A DNA stretch of 64,000 nt from Cordia subcordata. Taxonomy: Eukaryota; Streptophyta; Magnoliopsida; Boraginales; Cordiaceae. Every line of letters begins with the position of its first letter. The first letter of the stretch is position 1. The translations under genes and the position numbers were made by a program. The notes under the pieces are model-generated. The model was not told the origin of the DNA. It made no database searches and saw only the letters and a program-made list of their open reading frames with translations. The DNA is taken from positions 16,159,501-16,223,500 of the forward strand of contig JAPTOF010000009.1 of assembly GCA_028554755.1 (NCBI GenBank), written 5' to 3'. This document shows, one piece after another, positions 1 to 11,299 of the stretch.

Positions 1-649
1 GTGGAAATATACTATTAGAATAGTATTATAAAACATTAAAATATAATATTAGTTCACATTTGAATATTATTTTTCTTGTTTCCATACAAATACTGAAGTC
101 AACTTGCTAAAGCCTTTGATAGCTTAACGAGGCATGCAATCGAGTGTTAGCATGTGAACACAGATTTTATTGTGTGTAGTAAGAACTGTGCTGCCTTAAA
201 TAAAACGAAAGACACGCGCTTTAAAGAAAAAAATTTGAAGTCTCTCATCGCCTTTCCTCCCTCTCACTCTTTTTCTTTTTCTTCTTTTTGTCTCTCTCCA
301 GTAAAATAAAATTGTCCGATTTTAAATCGGACACACCATCGCGATCATCATCTTTGCGCAACCATAATGATAGTCTTCAATCTTCATGTCGATTTTGTTT
401 CATTGTTAATGCAAGTTTTTGCTACTATTCTCTTTCTCTCTTCTCTTTTAGTTATTTTCTCAGATTTATAACAACAGATCTATGGGTACGGCGTGGTGGT
501 GGTGTGTAGTATGAGGTTGATGTATATAAGTGAAAGAATGGAGAATTTGGCTGTTTAACAAATGATTTAAAATAATACATATTAAGTGTTTGATCTTTTG
601 ATTAAATCAAATTCGTCTATTCCCTATATTAAAGTTTTAAACATAAGAT
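1..649. other. AT-rich intergenic stretch, no gene seen
   Basis: No convincing coding region is visible. A short open frame near 288-509 begins at a TTG, not an ATG, and resembles no family I know. There is a pyrimidine-rich tract around 240-300 of the kind found in plant 5' leaders, but no gene follows it. Confidence 0.5.
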
Positions 650-1460
650 ATAAGAATTTTGAACATATTGAACTATAGTTTTGAACTAGGACTGTTGATT
701 AGATAGCACACTTATTCATTTTGAACCAATAGTGTATTGGTTTTAAACATATAGAATAATAGTTTTGAATATTAATTAATCAGATAATACACTTATTCAT
801 TTTAAACTAAGAGTGTATTGATTTTGAACATATAGAATAATAGTTTTAAATTAGGACTATTAATCAAATAGCACACTTATTTATTTTGAACTAATAGTGT
901 ATTGGTTTTGAATACATAGAATAATAATTTAAAACTAAGACTGTTAATTGATCAGGTAGCATACTTACTCATTTTGAACCAATTATGTATCGATTTTGAA
1001 CATATAGAACATAGTTTTGAACAAGAGCTGTTGATCAAATAGCACACTTATTCGTTTTAAATCAATAGTGGATTGGTTTTGAACATATAGAATAATAGTT
1101 TTGAACTATGACTATTAATTGATCAAATAGCACACTTATTCATTTTGAACCAATAGGACATTAATTTTGAACATATAGAACAATATTTTTTAACTAGGAT
1201 TATTAATCAGAGAGCACACTTATTCATTTTAAACCAATAATTTATTGGTTTTGAGCATATATATAGAACAATAGTTTTGAACTAGGACTATTGATTGATC
1301 AGATAGCACACTTGTTCATTTTGAAATAGTGTAATGGTTTTGAACATATAGAACAATAGTTTTGAATTAAGAGGGTTAATTGATCAGATAGCACACTTAT
1401 TCATTTTGAATCAATAAAGTGTATTAGTTTTAAACATATAGAATAATAGTTTTGAACACA
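650..1460. repeat. Degenerate minisatellite, about 85-bp unit, nine copies
   Basis: A unit built around GCACACTTATTCATTTTGAA, then an ATAGTGTATTGGTTTTGAAC-like core and ATATAGAATAATAGTTTTGA, recurs in tandem. The GCACAC landmark (or a one-base variant) falls at 706, 788, 871, 959, 1042, 1130, 1214, 1306 and 1391. The spacing is therefore 82-92 bp. Copies differ by substitutions and 1-8 bp indels, so the array is old. The related TTTTGAACATATAATATAA motif continues in a looser form to about 1710. No coding function is seen. Confidence 0.85.
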
Positions 1461-2427
1461 TGCCAAATCTATACACGTATCCTTATCCATGGACATGCAT
1501 AAAATTTATCAAATTATAATTTTTATTTTGTGAACTTACTTTTAAATTTTTGAATAAGAGTTTTGAACATATAATATAAAAATTTTGAATATAGAATATA
1601 ATTTATGAGCATATAATATAAGAATTTTGAACATATTTGCAGTTTAATATTAGAGGTTTGAACCTATAATATAAAAATTTGAACTTATAATATAAAAATT
1701 TTAAACATATATACTATTACAAAATGTGTGCATACTGTCCACACACAATATGAAGTACAATGCAAATGCGGAGCACTGTGAATACAATGCACAGTGTAGG
1801 TATTGGCATGTGAAACATCAATATATATATTTTAATATATGCCACATGTTACTATTCTTAAGCCCTTCTTTCATCCAACAAAACATTTAGCTTACCCTTC
1901 TTTATATATACAATTATTACCTAAAGATACTATTTTTGTCTAAAAATAATATTAAAAATCTTTTATATCTTTTTTTCATATTAGAATATTTTCTTATTTT
2001 ACTTTTTTAATTTAAATATTTTATTTAACTATTGAAGATCTCTCATAAATAATTTTAAACGTTTTATTTAATCACTAGAGATCTCTCATAAAATTATTAT
2101 TAATATGAAAAATTTACCAAGAAGTAAATTTTAAAATATATATTTATATTTTATACTCACATGTAGAGAATGTAAAAATTTATCATTAATAACAAATAAA
2201 AATATGAAAAGCACGCATTTCCGGCTGGATACATACACTCTAATAAAAAAAAGAAAAAGAGATTAAAAAAAAAAAGTGAATAGCATGTATAACACTTTTT
2301 AAGAAGTGTATATATAATAGACCGATGTATAATAAATTAGCAACAACGAAATTAACACCATTGATCATATATGATGGACATTTTACTTATCGTGCATGTT
2401 TCAATTGAGAACCTCGAAATGGAAACC
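1461..2427. other. AT-rich region downstream of AS2
   Basis: This is non-coding sequence between the minisatellite and the stop codon of the minus-strand AS2 gene. Its right-hand part must contain the AS2 3' UTR and polyadenylation site. Several TTTATT strings (AATAAA on the minus strand) are present, but I cannot choose among them. Confidence 0.5.
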
Positions 2428-3082
2428 CTAAGATGGCCCGATGGGTGTTGGTCTGCCATCTCCAGCGGCAGCCCTTGGGTGTTGAAACTGACTCAGCTGA
2501 CCAATGCTTGCAGACACAAACGCATCGTAGCTGTTTCCACCATGATCAAATGCTCTAAGCATCTGCTGATCCCTTGGAAATAATTGGTGATGATGATCCC
2601 TGGAAAGCCCTCCTCCAGATGCACCAAGCAAATTGATCCCCAGATTTTGCTGCCGCTGCTGCTGCTGGAGGTGGTGGTGGGTGGTGGCGGTGGCAGTGGC
2701 AGCGGCAGCGGCGGAGGCTGCAGCCGTTATCAGGCCATGGCTGGTGATGCCAAGGTTGTTCTGGTACTTGGAGAGCTCCGACTTGGCACAGGTGAGGTCC
2801 ATTTGGAGCTGACGGAGCTGATGCTGCAAGAGAGAAATGACGCCAACGCAGCCGTAGACGGGGTCGCGGAGGCGCATATCGGCTTCGTAGGCGAGGGAGT
2901 TGACGGCGTCCTCGCGCTGGTGAGGCTGCAACTCGTTGAGCAGCTTGGTGACGTTGCTTGCCCCGAACACTTTGTGTACGTTTGCGAACTTCTGGGGTTG
3001 GTCCGGTGGGAAGTATGGTGCGAAGACGCATTCCGGCTGGCACTTTCGACGTAGGAACTTACATGCTGCACATGGTGAGTTC

Positions 3083-3113
<31 letters not shown>

Positions 3114-3117
3114 CCAT
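2428..3117 (-). CDS. AS2: LOB-domain transcription factor ASYMMETRIC LEAVES 2 (LBD6)
   Basis: A 229-residue nuclear protein of the LOB/AS2 family. In Arabidopsis AS2 acts with the MYB protein AS1 to repress class-I KNOX genes and to set leaf adaxial fate. The N-terminus is a ten-serine run. The zinc-finger-like block C-x2-C-x6-C-x3-C follows at Cys16, Cys19, Cys26 and Cys30, then the GAS block (FANVHKVFGASNVTKLL) and the leucine-zipper-like helix around ISLLQHQLRQLQMDL. The C-terminal half has Ala/Thr, His and Gln runs, the AS2-type GINLLG patch, and an end resembling FQHPRAAAGDGR. This C-terminus matches AS2 itself rather than other LBD proteins. The frame is open four codons further upstream, but that start is GTG. 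The first ATG (3115-3117) gives the MASSS start typical of AS2. There is no intron in the coding region. A 5' UTR intron is likely (see 3163-3668). Confidence 0.93.
3083..3112. repeat. Trinucleotide repeat (GAT)10 coding for the AS2 serine run
   Basis: Ten uninterrupted GAT units. Read on the minus strand they give the TCA codons of the serine run at the AS2 N-terminus. A perfect coding microsatellite like this is expected to vary in length between individuals. Confidence 0.9.
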
Positions 3118-3162
3118 TTCTAGCTCCACTGCAGCTAGCTTTTCAAGACTGCCCTTTAATCC

Positions 3163-3668
3163 CTACAAATCAAATTTTTTTAGAAGAAAATTATTAGGGA
3201 AAAAAAAAAAAGAAAAACAAACAAAAGAAAAGGAAATAGAATCCCAAGAAAATTAGTCAAACCCATTAATGAAACTAGTTATATATTGTTATGATCTTCA
3301 AAATACATGGATCTAATAAGTTGAAAAAGAGAGGTAAAAGAAAAGAGAATTTAAATAATGGGTTCCAAAACTAATTAATTTGCTTTGAGTATATGAAACA
3401 TGTGTTTGAAAATCCGCCATGGTTGACGATATTCGCATAATAACTCAACCATGGCAGATTTTCGAAACAGAAAAGGTATAAAGATAAAATAATAAGCACA
3501 CCGAGTGTATACACTTCAAAAAAAAAAAAAAGAAGAATAAGAAAAATCAACACAATGATTGGAAAGATTAGGGTCAATTAAGATGTGATTGAAAGTCTAA
3601 AAAGCTAATAAAATGGTAAAAAGAATCTAACTAAATTTGGAAAATTAAATAAAATTGTGAATTCGTAC
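3163..3668 (-). other. Probable 5' UTR intron of AS2
   Basis: On the minus strand a donor (AG|GTACGAATTC) reads from 3668 and a T-rich acceptor ends in TTTGTAG at 3163. This leaves about 45 bases of leader before the AS2 ATG. An intron in the 5' leader is known for AS2 in Arabidopsis. The intron is AT-rich and carries the hairpin at 3404-3468. The open frame at 3371-3577 inside it has no family resemblance. Boundaries are inferred from splice consensus only. Confidence 0.6.
3404..3468. repeat. Near-perfect hairpin inside the AS2 leader intron
   Basis: Arm 3404-3426 and arm 3445-3468 are reverse complements with one single-base bulge and one mismatch. They are separated by an 18-base loop. 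The core is GCCATGGTTGA / TCAACCATGGC. No target duplication or transposon end is evident. Confidence 0.8.
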
Positions 3669-3790
3669 CTAAACCCTCCAATTAAGGATCCTCCTGCTCG
3701 ATCTCTTCGTGTTTTCTCCCCTTGAAGATTTTGCTCCGAAAGACTAGCAGTATCTTTTCTGCCCTAGGCTCTTGCTATTTATTATGAGAC
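3669..3790 (-). promoter_or_regulatory. Likely first non-coding exon and core promoter of AS2
   Basis: Upstream of the inferred leader-intron donor, the minus strand has a TATA-like ATAATAAATA at 3776-3785. A first exon of roughly 80 bases would lie between it and the donor. The transcription start is not determinable from sequence alone. Confidence 0.35.
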
Positions 3791-4402
3791 TTTGAGAGCT
3801 GCCAGCCTAGCTAGCTGCTGTAAAAAGAGAGGGGTCAGCACAAAATAAATGAAGAAAAATGTCTCACTACAAATGACTTAATGGCAACAACAATATATGT
3901 ATATGTGTGTGTGTATGTATTAATATATAGCAAGAAAAATTGTGCCACCCCATTTTTCATTTCCACAAGCTCAGAAACCCCAAATGGGATTTTCTTGCCT
4001 TTTCTAGTTTTCTTTTTTGTATGTGAGGTACAAAGAGGAAGAGAATATAGGGGTGCGTATATAATAATGTAAACGTATCTTATATGATTCTATAATTATA
4101 AGGAATTGAATGAGGATTTTACGGGTACATTTTCTAAGTTTGGATCTCGCAAAAAGCAAGAACTTTTTGCTTACTTATGTGACATTTCTTTCAATGTTAG
4201 ACCACATATATAGTAGATCTTGGTTGAATTTCATTATCATAACATGTGAAATTAACATGCAGTTTATAAAAATCACAAATTATATTATACACTCGTTGCA
4301 TTATATACCTAAAGAGCATTGTACACTCAAAATAATGTGAGCAACACGCGCTCGTAGTTATTAAAAAAACAAACACGCAGAGCAAAATAATTCAGATGTG
4401 AA
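3791..4402. other. AS2 upstream region, no gene seen
   Basis: AT-rich sequence with a short TATG/TGTG microsatellite near 3895-3920. No coding region is recognised. It is the likely distal promoter of AS2. Confidence 0.45.
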
Positions 4403-4444
4403 GTGGAGTCGAACTTTACTTGCGTGGAAAAAAGCGTTAGCAAC

Positions 4445-4670
4445 ATGAGCATCAACGATGATTCATCGTCAACGTTCAGCGACTACAATGGTGATAAATC
4501 CGGTGAGTTTCCGACGGCCTCCTCGCAGAGCAAGCGGCTACTAATCGTCTCCGCGTCGGAAAAAATGCTACAAATTCCTGCGTCAACTAGTCTCCGATCT
4601 CGAATCGTCCTCAAATGACGAGCAAAAGCAAGCGGCGACGGAGATACGCCTGTTTCTAGCCAATTTAAAT
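4445..4670 (+). pseudogene. Fragment of a U-box/ARM E3 ubiquitin ligase (PUB4-like), frameshifted
   Basis: From the ATG at 4445 the frame reads SDYNGDKSGEFPTASSQSKR and on to LLIVSASEK. This resembles the linker between the U-box and the Armadillo repeats of plant PUB4-type ligases. The matching sequence then moves to another frame. From 4578 it reads LRQLVSDLESSSNDEQKQAA and then TEIRLF, the start of the first ARM repeat. It breaks off after about position 4670. The intact family continues with an AKNKPENR-like motif, which is absent here. U-box, remaining ARM repeats and introns are all missing. It is therefore a short dead gene piece. The assignment rests on remembered family sequence. Confidence 0.65.
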
Positions 4671-7264
4671 GTTGCCTATCAGCTATCACATATCTGATAC
4701 TGCTCTTCTTGTCGCTGAGAGGGTCAGCTTCTGTCAATAATGGCTTTACGTTCAATAAGAATTTCATAACCGAGCTTGGTGGTTACTCAATTTATGTTTG
4801 CCATCATCCCTGATCCTCCTAATTCATTATATATTACCCACAAAATGGCCTATTTCATTTCACCCAATTTGTGTGGAATTTCATAGCACTGGTGGCTACT
4901 CAATTTGTGTGAAGTTTTTTTTTTTCTTTTTCTTTTTTTCCTTTTTTTTTTCTTTTTTGGTGTAGAGGTGGTTGTATGGAGTTGGAGGAATGATTGTTCA
5001 CCATATTTGCGTGTTTGTGAAATATTCAAACAAAAAATTAAAAGATAAAAGAAGCAAAAATAGAGTTATGAGCATGTAGTTTACGGCTGTAAACGTTCAT
5101 GTTCGAGATGTGAACATTTTGTTTAAATTTGTGAGATGTGAACATTTTGTTTAAATTTGTGAACGTGCAGTTTTCAGACGTGAACATGCCGTATAAAAAT
5201 TAAGAATAATTAAAAAATTTTGAATATAAAATATGTAATTGTAAACACATAATATGAAATACATAAATATAAAAAGTTTTAAATATATAATATAAAGATT
5301 GTGAATAGGTATTCCATATTATATTAGTATACATAGCTTTGGGTGTATGGTGTAATAACTGTAGAAAAATCTGCACACACGCATCTAAAGATCTTTGGGA
5401 TGAACAAAAACTTCCATAATACAATAATTAAACAAAACTAAAAGCTGTATTTTTAAATAAAAAAATCTGTGCGCAGATCGTGTGAAAATAAGGAAAATAA
5501 TACCCAAAGAGGATATTGAAATCCGTGTGGAAGAGTTTGTAAGTCTTGAAAGTGTTTTGAGTGCCTCGATTTCTTCAGTCTTCCCAACTATTTGTTTTTG
5601 CCTTGGTAAAAAAAGCTCCTTTTGCTCTTTTTCAAGTCCTGGAACGACGAATACATTCATGAAACCAGAGTTCAGATCTTGGAAAGCAAAAAAGCCTTGC
5701 TGAATAAGCTTCTTGTTCAATATAATTACACGCAAAAACCGACTTTATCGTCAACAGTTGAAAGAACTCCTAAAGCCTTTAATGTATCTTTGTCACCATG
5801 TGTAGTTTTGCATGGAGTTTTGTTTAAAACTATATGTTCTGTTTTTCTTTCGCCCTGATCAACATGAATGTGTGTATGCAAGAAGTAACTAGTCTTAAGA
5901 GAAGAACCCAAAAAAATCATGCAAAAGGAGCTTTCTTTAATTTCAAAGGCGAAATGGTTTTACAGTGGGCGAAAATGCTTATGCTTGTGCTTATTGGCTT
6001 ATTACTAAACAAAAGGCAACGGAAAAGCATATAAAAGAGGGTGAAGAGAAGCCACTGCCGAAGAAAAGGAAGACTTTACTTCACGAGGAGAGAAGCCTAA
6101 GAAGGAGAGCGAAGGTTTTACTAATTATCTACTGAGGCTGTCGGGGGGCGGGGGGGGAAGCGGGGGTGGCGCTCTTGTTTTCATATTCACCAACATAATA
6201 AACTATATATGTACTTAGGGTTTTTCACGGCTGCAATGTTGTCTCGGTCAAAATTAATTAAATTACGAACTCAATTGATATAAAAATTTATTATTTTAAT
6301 TATTGTCACATTAAATATAACCCAACTTCTAAAAAAGAATGATTAAAAATGCATGAATTTATATTGATTAAAAATGGTAAACTTTCAACTACATGGAAAT
6401 ATTAATTATCCAATTTAATGTTGAACTGGTCAAAGAAACTGCCACTACAAGAGAAGTGGGGATCAGGGACGAATTTTTTCAGCATCAAATTAGAAATCGT
6501 TGCTAAACGGGACATTTTGTGGCATTTTCTGGAAAACGTCTCTTAAAAATAATATATTTTTTGCAGTTTCGACTTCAAGTTCATACTGAAATTTAGCGAA
6601 GAAAGATAATTTTTTTAGGAACGTTTGTTTTATTAAGTCAAAATTTGTAAATTAAGAACTCTTAGAAAGGATCTCAATATTTATTTATTATTATCATAGA
6701 ATAATGAGGAGGTACAAGTGAAATCAACATTTATAGACTTTTTGCTTTTTTTTTTTTACAAACTCTCAACTCAACTCTAGATTTTTATAGTATTTGAAAT
6801 CAAATCATTACTCTCGAACAGTGTAATTTCAACTATTTAACCTCCTCCTAATTCCAAACATTTCTAGACGTGTATAACGTGGAAGAGAGTAGTAGTAGAG
6901 CAAAGGCAAGAGGGGTAAGGAATGGATGGATGTAGGAGGGGGAGAAAGTCGCCCAGGAGCAGAGCCTAAGGTAACGTGGAGAAAGCAAAGGGTACCAGCA
7001 GCAGCAGACATGGGCTTCTTTAATTTTGTTGTCTGAATAAAAAGTCTATGTATGAGAGCGAGTTGTCTCAAGTGTGTGTGTGTGTGTGTGACATGACCCA
7101 TCCTCTTTAATTAAATTCCCTATTAGTCTAGGGAGTACGTAACCCTGGTTTGAGAGAAATTTGTAGGGATGTTCTGAATTGCCTTTTTCGTGAAATCATT
7201 CCTTTGCCTTTTTTCATCTGTCATGCTGCTCTGCCCCTACTCGACCTCATGTGGGGTTATGGCT
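4671..7264. other. Intergenic stretch with low-complexity and short repeats
   Basis: No gene is recognised. Visible items are a pyrimidine tract at 4915-4960, an exact 28-bp tandem duplication at 5105-5160 (GAGATGTGAACATTTTGTTT core), a G-rich stretch at 6143-6169 and a (TG)n run near 7074-7090. Open frames around 5385-5920 on both strands resemble nothing I know. They could be remnants of a gene, but I cannot support that. Confidence 0.45.
5105..5160. repeat. Exact 28-bp tandem duplication
   Basis: Two adjacent identical copies of a 28-base unit starting GAGATGTGAACATTTTG, at 5105-5132 and 5133-5160. Confidence 0.85.
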
Positions 7265-7472
7265 CTGTTTGAATTAAATTTTTTAATAATTTTTTTAAAA
7301 TATATTTTAAAAAAATAAAAATTCTAACTTTTGGTAAAAATAATTGTAATTGATTTTTTTTTAGGATTTTAATTTTTTCGAAAATTACTCCAAATAGTTA
7401 TTGCAAAAAAAATGTTCTTTTAAAAAAAATTAATTTTTTTGTTTTTTTTTTAAAAAAAACCAATCTAAACAC
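7265..7472. repeat. MITE-like element with TGTTTGRATT termini
   Basis: The left end reads TGTTTGAATTAAATTTTTT and the right end, reverse-complemented, TGTTTAGATTGGTTTTT. The interior is A/T homopolymer-rich with no coding capacity. Similar ends occur at 16552-16712, 41468-41745 and 47115-47266, which suggests one non-autonomous family. The exact target duplication is unclear. Confidence 0.5.
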
Positions 7473-7954
7473 CCCTGTATCACCCTCAACTTTTTTTTTT
7501 TTTGGTCAAAATACCACCCTCTGCCTATACATCATCATTTTACTCTCAAATCGAAAGGTATTGAAAAGTTAATATTCAGTTATAATGACCAACAATTGAG
7601 ACCTCTTTTCAATCCTTTTGTGTTTGCTAGAAACCTCGCTCTGAATTGTCACCATGTCTTCCTTGCTACAGGTTTAATAAGTCATCAGCGTTAGGGGAAA
7701 TGAACCGAAATACAAAACTCAATTTGGTTATTTTTATGTTTGATTCGATTTTGATTATTAAAAATAGAATAATTCGACTTCAGTTATGATTCTTAAAAGT
7801 AGCATATAAAGAAGTTTTTTTTTGTCTTGCTGAACATGGCCTAACTCATCTATAATGGAAGTCGATTACAATTTAGCTAATTGAAACTCTTATGCCAGTT
7901 TGAATTCCAAGAACTGAAATTGGAAACTTTAGTTGAACATAATTATATATCTAT
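7473..7954. other. Intergenic, nothing recognised
   Basis: AT-rich sequence leading to the left LTR of Copia-1. No gene or repeat is recognised. Confidence 0.5.
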
Positions 7955-8379
7955 TGTAAGGCAAATAATTATACATGAACTTACAATATAAATTTAAAGA
8001 TATAATCGATAGTGAAAACGCGTACCTGTTTGAGCCATTATTATTAAAAATTGTTGAAAAAATAACTGTTATCCAATCTAGGCGTAGATCTTCCTCTCCT
8101 TGCTCTACTCAATAATAACAGATGCTTATGGGAGCAACTGCTAGGGTTAAGAGTAGGAGAGGGGACCTAGCCCTATGTATAATAAATTCTGACAGTCCTA
8201 CATATAAAAGGATTTATCAAAATATATGGGTCTACGCACAAAAGAACCGTATGGATTTATGAGGTGGGCTAAAAACTAATATGATCACAAAGCCCAACTT
8301 GTGAACCAGATATTCAACCTATTTTATAAAACCAAAAATAATTAACGGTAGCCCACTTTAAAAGAGAAATTTTCCAACA
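7955..8379 (-). repeat. 3' LTR of Copia-1
   Basis: Pairs with 15139-15562. Ends are TG...CA. It is followed inward by the purine-rich tract. Confidence 0.92.
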
Positions 8380-9121
8380 GTCTCCCACTTGGGCAACTTT
8401 AATTGTTTTATTTATTTTTCAAAAATGTTTAAGAAAAATATTTATTAGGCTGAATAGGAAACAGAATGTGGCCACAATTTTTAAAATATTTTGATTCACA
8501 AAATTACACCTCGAGCCCATATTCGGACCAACAAGATTGTCAAACATGGAGTCATGGCAGTCATAGTGTTTATATGTTGACACAAAACTTTCCATAGTCA
8601 CAAATGTCATCCAACCTTATCGTCATGTACCAAACATATGGCAACGTAGCAAGAAATTAGCACTAATATGTGATCAAAATGTGCTATTTCTTTGTCAGTC
8701 CTCGACGTGATTTTTCCAATATCGACGCTTAACGCAAGAGAAATCTATTTTTCTTATCCTCACAAAATAGCGTTCAACATGCTAGAGGAAAGAACACATA
8801 TCCTCACAAAACGGCATTCAACAGGCCAGAGGAAAGATTATTCTTAACCTTACAAAATGGCGATCAACATGCCAGAGGTAAGAATAAATATCTCCAACCA
8901 AAAATGGTGTCCTTATGGAGATATTAAACTCAATAGGGATCTTCTCGCAATGAACACCAAACATAAGATCCATAACAAAACATAAATATGAGCAATTTCA
9001 GAATATCAAATTATGTCATAAAACATAGAACAACATGCTATTGTATCAATGCACCAAAGTGCAAAACAAAACAAAAAAATAATGGGAATATCCAACAATA
9101 CACGATAACATAAAACTCCCA
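8380..9121 (-). other. 3' untranslated region of Copia-1 with a three-copy tandem repeat
   Basis: Lies between the RNase H stop and the 3' LTR. At about 8755-8890 a unit of about 45 bp (CACAAAAtagcgttcaacat, then gcYagagg) occurs three times. Landmarks are near 8761, 8804 and 8851. The copies are diverged. Confidence 0.7.
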
Positions 9122-10798
9122 CTAGACAATAGCATCAAAAGACTGTAAAATGCCCATATTCTTAACATGTTTCATAAAGACTATAGGTCTAAGACCTTTA
9201 GTCAAAGGGTCAGCTAACATGTCATCAGTAGTAATCTGCTCTATAAGAATATCACCATTTTTGACAAAATCTCTGACTACCAAGAACTTGATATCTATAT
9301 GCTTGTAAGCTCCAGTACTCTTACTATTCTTTGAGAATAAAATAGTAGCTCTATTATCACAATAGATCTTAATAGATCTAGTAATAGAATTTATAATTCT
9401 CAAACCAGATATCAAGTTCTTGAGCCACATAACATGGGATGAGGCTTCATAACAAGCCACAAACTCTGCCTGCATAGTCGAAAAGGCAGTAAGTTTTTGC
9501 TTAGCACTCTTCCAAGACACAGCCCCTCCGGCTAACATGAATATGTACCCAAAAGTAAATTTCTGATCATCTAAACAACTAGCATAGTCAGAGTCAGAAT
9601 ATCCAATCAACTCTAAATGATCTACTTTACGATAAACAAGCATATAATTCTTGGTCTTCTGCAGGTATCTCATTACCTTCTTTGCAGCAACCCAATGTTC
9701 CCTACCAGGATTTATCTAATATCAACCAAGAACTCCTACAGCAAAAGCAATATCAGGTCTAGTGCATACTTGAGCATACATTAAGCTCTCAACAGCACTA
9801 GCATATGGCACATCTTTCATGGAATTTCTCTCTACATCATTTTGAGGACATTGTTTCAAGCTGAGCTGATCATCTTTTACAACAGGGGCATCACCCGACT
9901 TACAATTCTCCATGTTAAATAGCTTGAGAACTTGATCCATGTAAGTCTTTTGTGAAAGACCCAAAATCCCATGAGACCTATCTTGACAAATCTGAATACC
10001 AAGGACAAAAGAAGCCTCTCTAAGATCTTTCATATCGAAAGGCTCAGACAAATATTGCTTAGTCTCATGGAGCATACCCAAGTCATTTGTAGCTAGCAGA
10101 ATATCACCAACATAAAATATTAGAAAGATAAATTTACTCCCACTGATCTTGAGGTATATACATTGATCAACTTTATTTTCCTCAAAACCATAAGAAATTA
10201 CCTTTTCATGAAATTTCAAATACCACTATCTTGAGGTCTGCTTCAAACCATAAATGGATTTTCTAAGTTTACATACCATGTTCTCTTTACTAGCAACAGT
10301 AAACCCTTCAAGTTGTTTCATATAGACTTCTTCATATAAATCCCCATTGAGAAAAGCTGTTTTTGCATCCATTTGATGCAACTCTAAATCAAAATGTGCC
10401 ACAAGAGCCATTATGACTCTAAAAGAATCTTTTGTAGAAATAGGTGAAAAGGTTTCATTATAATCTATCCCTTCTCTCTGGGTAAAGCCTTTCGCAACTA
10501 ATCTCGCCTTGAACCTCTCAATCTTTCCTAAAGGATCTCTCTTGGTTTTGAAGACCCATTTGCAACCAATAGACTTATGACCTTTAGGAAGAATAACAAG
10601 TTCCCAAACTTCATTATCCATCATGGACTGCATTTCCTCTTTCATAGCATCCATCCACATCTCAGATTGATCCCCATTAATGGCCTCCCTAAATGTAACT
10701 GGGTCAACTACACTTCTAGGATCATAATCTCCCTCACCGAGGTAAATAAGATAATCATTAGAAATGACAGGTCTTTTTTCTCTAGTAGACCTCCTCAA
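9122..10798 (-). pseudogene. Copia-1 reverse transcriptase and RNase H region
   Basis: Two RT blocks (10798-10226 and 10219-9722) and an RNase H block (9673-9122) are consecutive on the minus strand, broken by stops. RT shows the GCKWVFKTKRD start, HQMDAKTAFLNGDLYEEVYM, YGLKQ, and a degraded catalytic box reading FYVGD where YVDD is expected. RNase H shows SDSDYA, SAKQ, CDNRAT and the ADPLTKGL end typical of Copia. The RT second catalytic Asp is replaced (VGD), which together with the stops indicates a dead enzyme. Confidence 0.88.
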
Positions 10799-11299
10799 AT
10801 ATTGTTCCTCATTAAGCTCATCAGGTTGGGAGCTCTCAAGTTATGGATTCTCACTGGTTGTAACACCTTCATCTTCTACATGTTAGCCATTAGTGTCTTA
10901 TCTCTTAGTATGAGTGGAAGTGTCAGCTTGACAATTTGTTAGTAGTAGAAACGTGATAGTTTCTCTATCATTACTTTCAATAACAGGCTGAGAGCATACA
11001 ATATCGCCAACATCTAATTCCAAAATTTTGCAATTTGAGATTCAACAATTTTAGTACCACGTGTAGGAGAATAGAACCTATATCCTTTAGAGTGAGCTGG
11101 ATATCCAATGAAATAACAACGAGTAGTCTTAGGGTCAGTGGCTTTCTCATTTGGATTGTAAATTCTCACCTCAGCAGGACAACCCCAAACTCATAAATGG
11201 TTCAAACTAAGTTTTCTCCCTACCCAAAGTTCAAAAGGAGTTTTAGGAATAGACTTGCTGGGAACACGGTTAAGGATATAACAAGCTATTTTAACAGCT

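Noticed and set aside
288..509. 73-codon open frame at the left end
   Set aside because: It begins with TTG, has no resemblance to a known family and lies in simple-sequence-rich DNA.
650..1460. CRISPR-like regular spacing
   Set aside because: The repeated part is nearly the whole unit, copies are diverged, there are no unique spacers, and the genome is a plant nucleus.
2584..3054. Overlapping plus- and minus-strand open frames across AS2
   Set aside because: They are other-frame readings of the GC-richer AS2 coding sequence; only the LOB-domain frame carries conserved motifs.
4197..4385. Short opposing frames around 4110-4385
   Set aside because: AT-rich, no family match, likely chance.
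5385..5920. Minus-strand open frames of 116 and 64 codons
   Set aside because: No motif or family recognised, mixed frames, and starts not all ATG. Possibly an old gene relic but not supportable.
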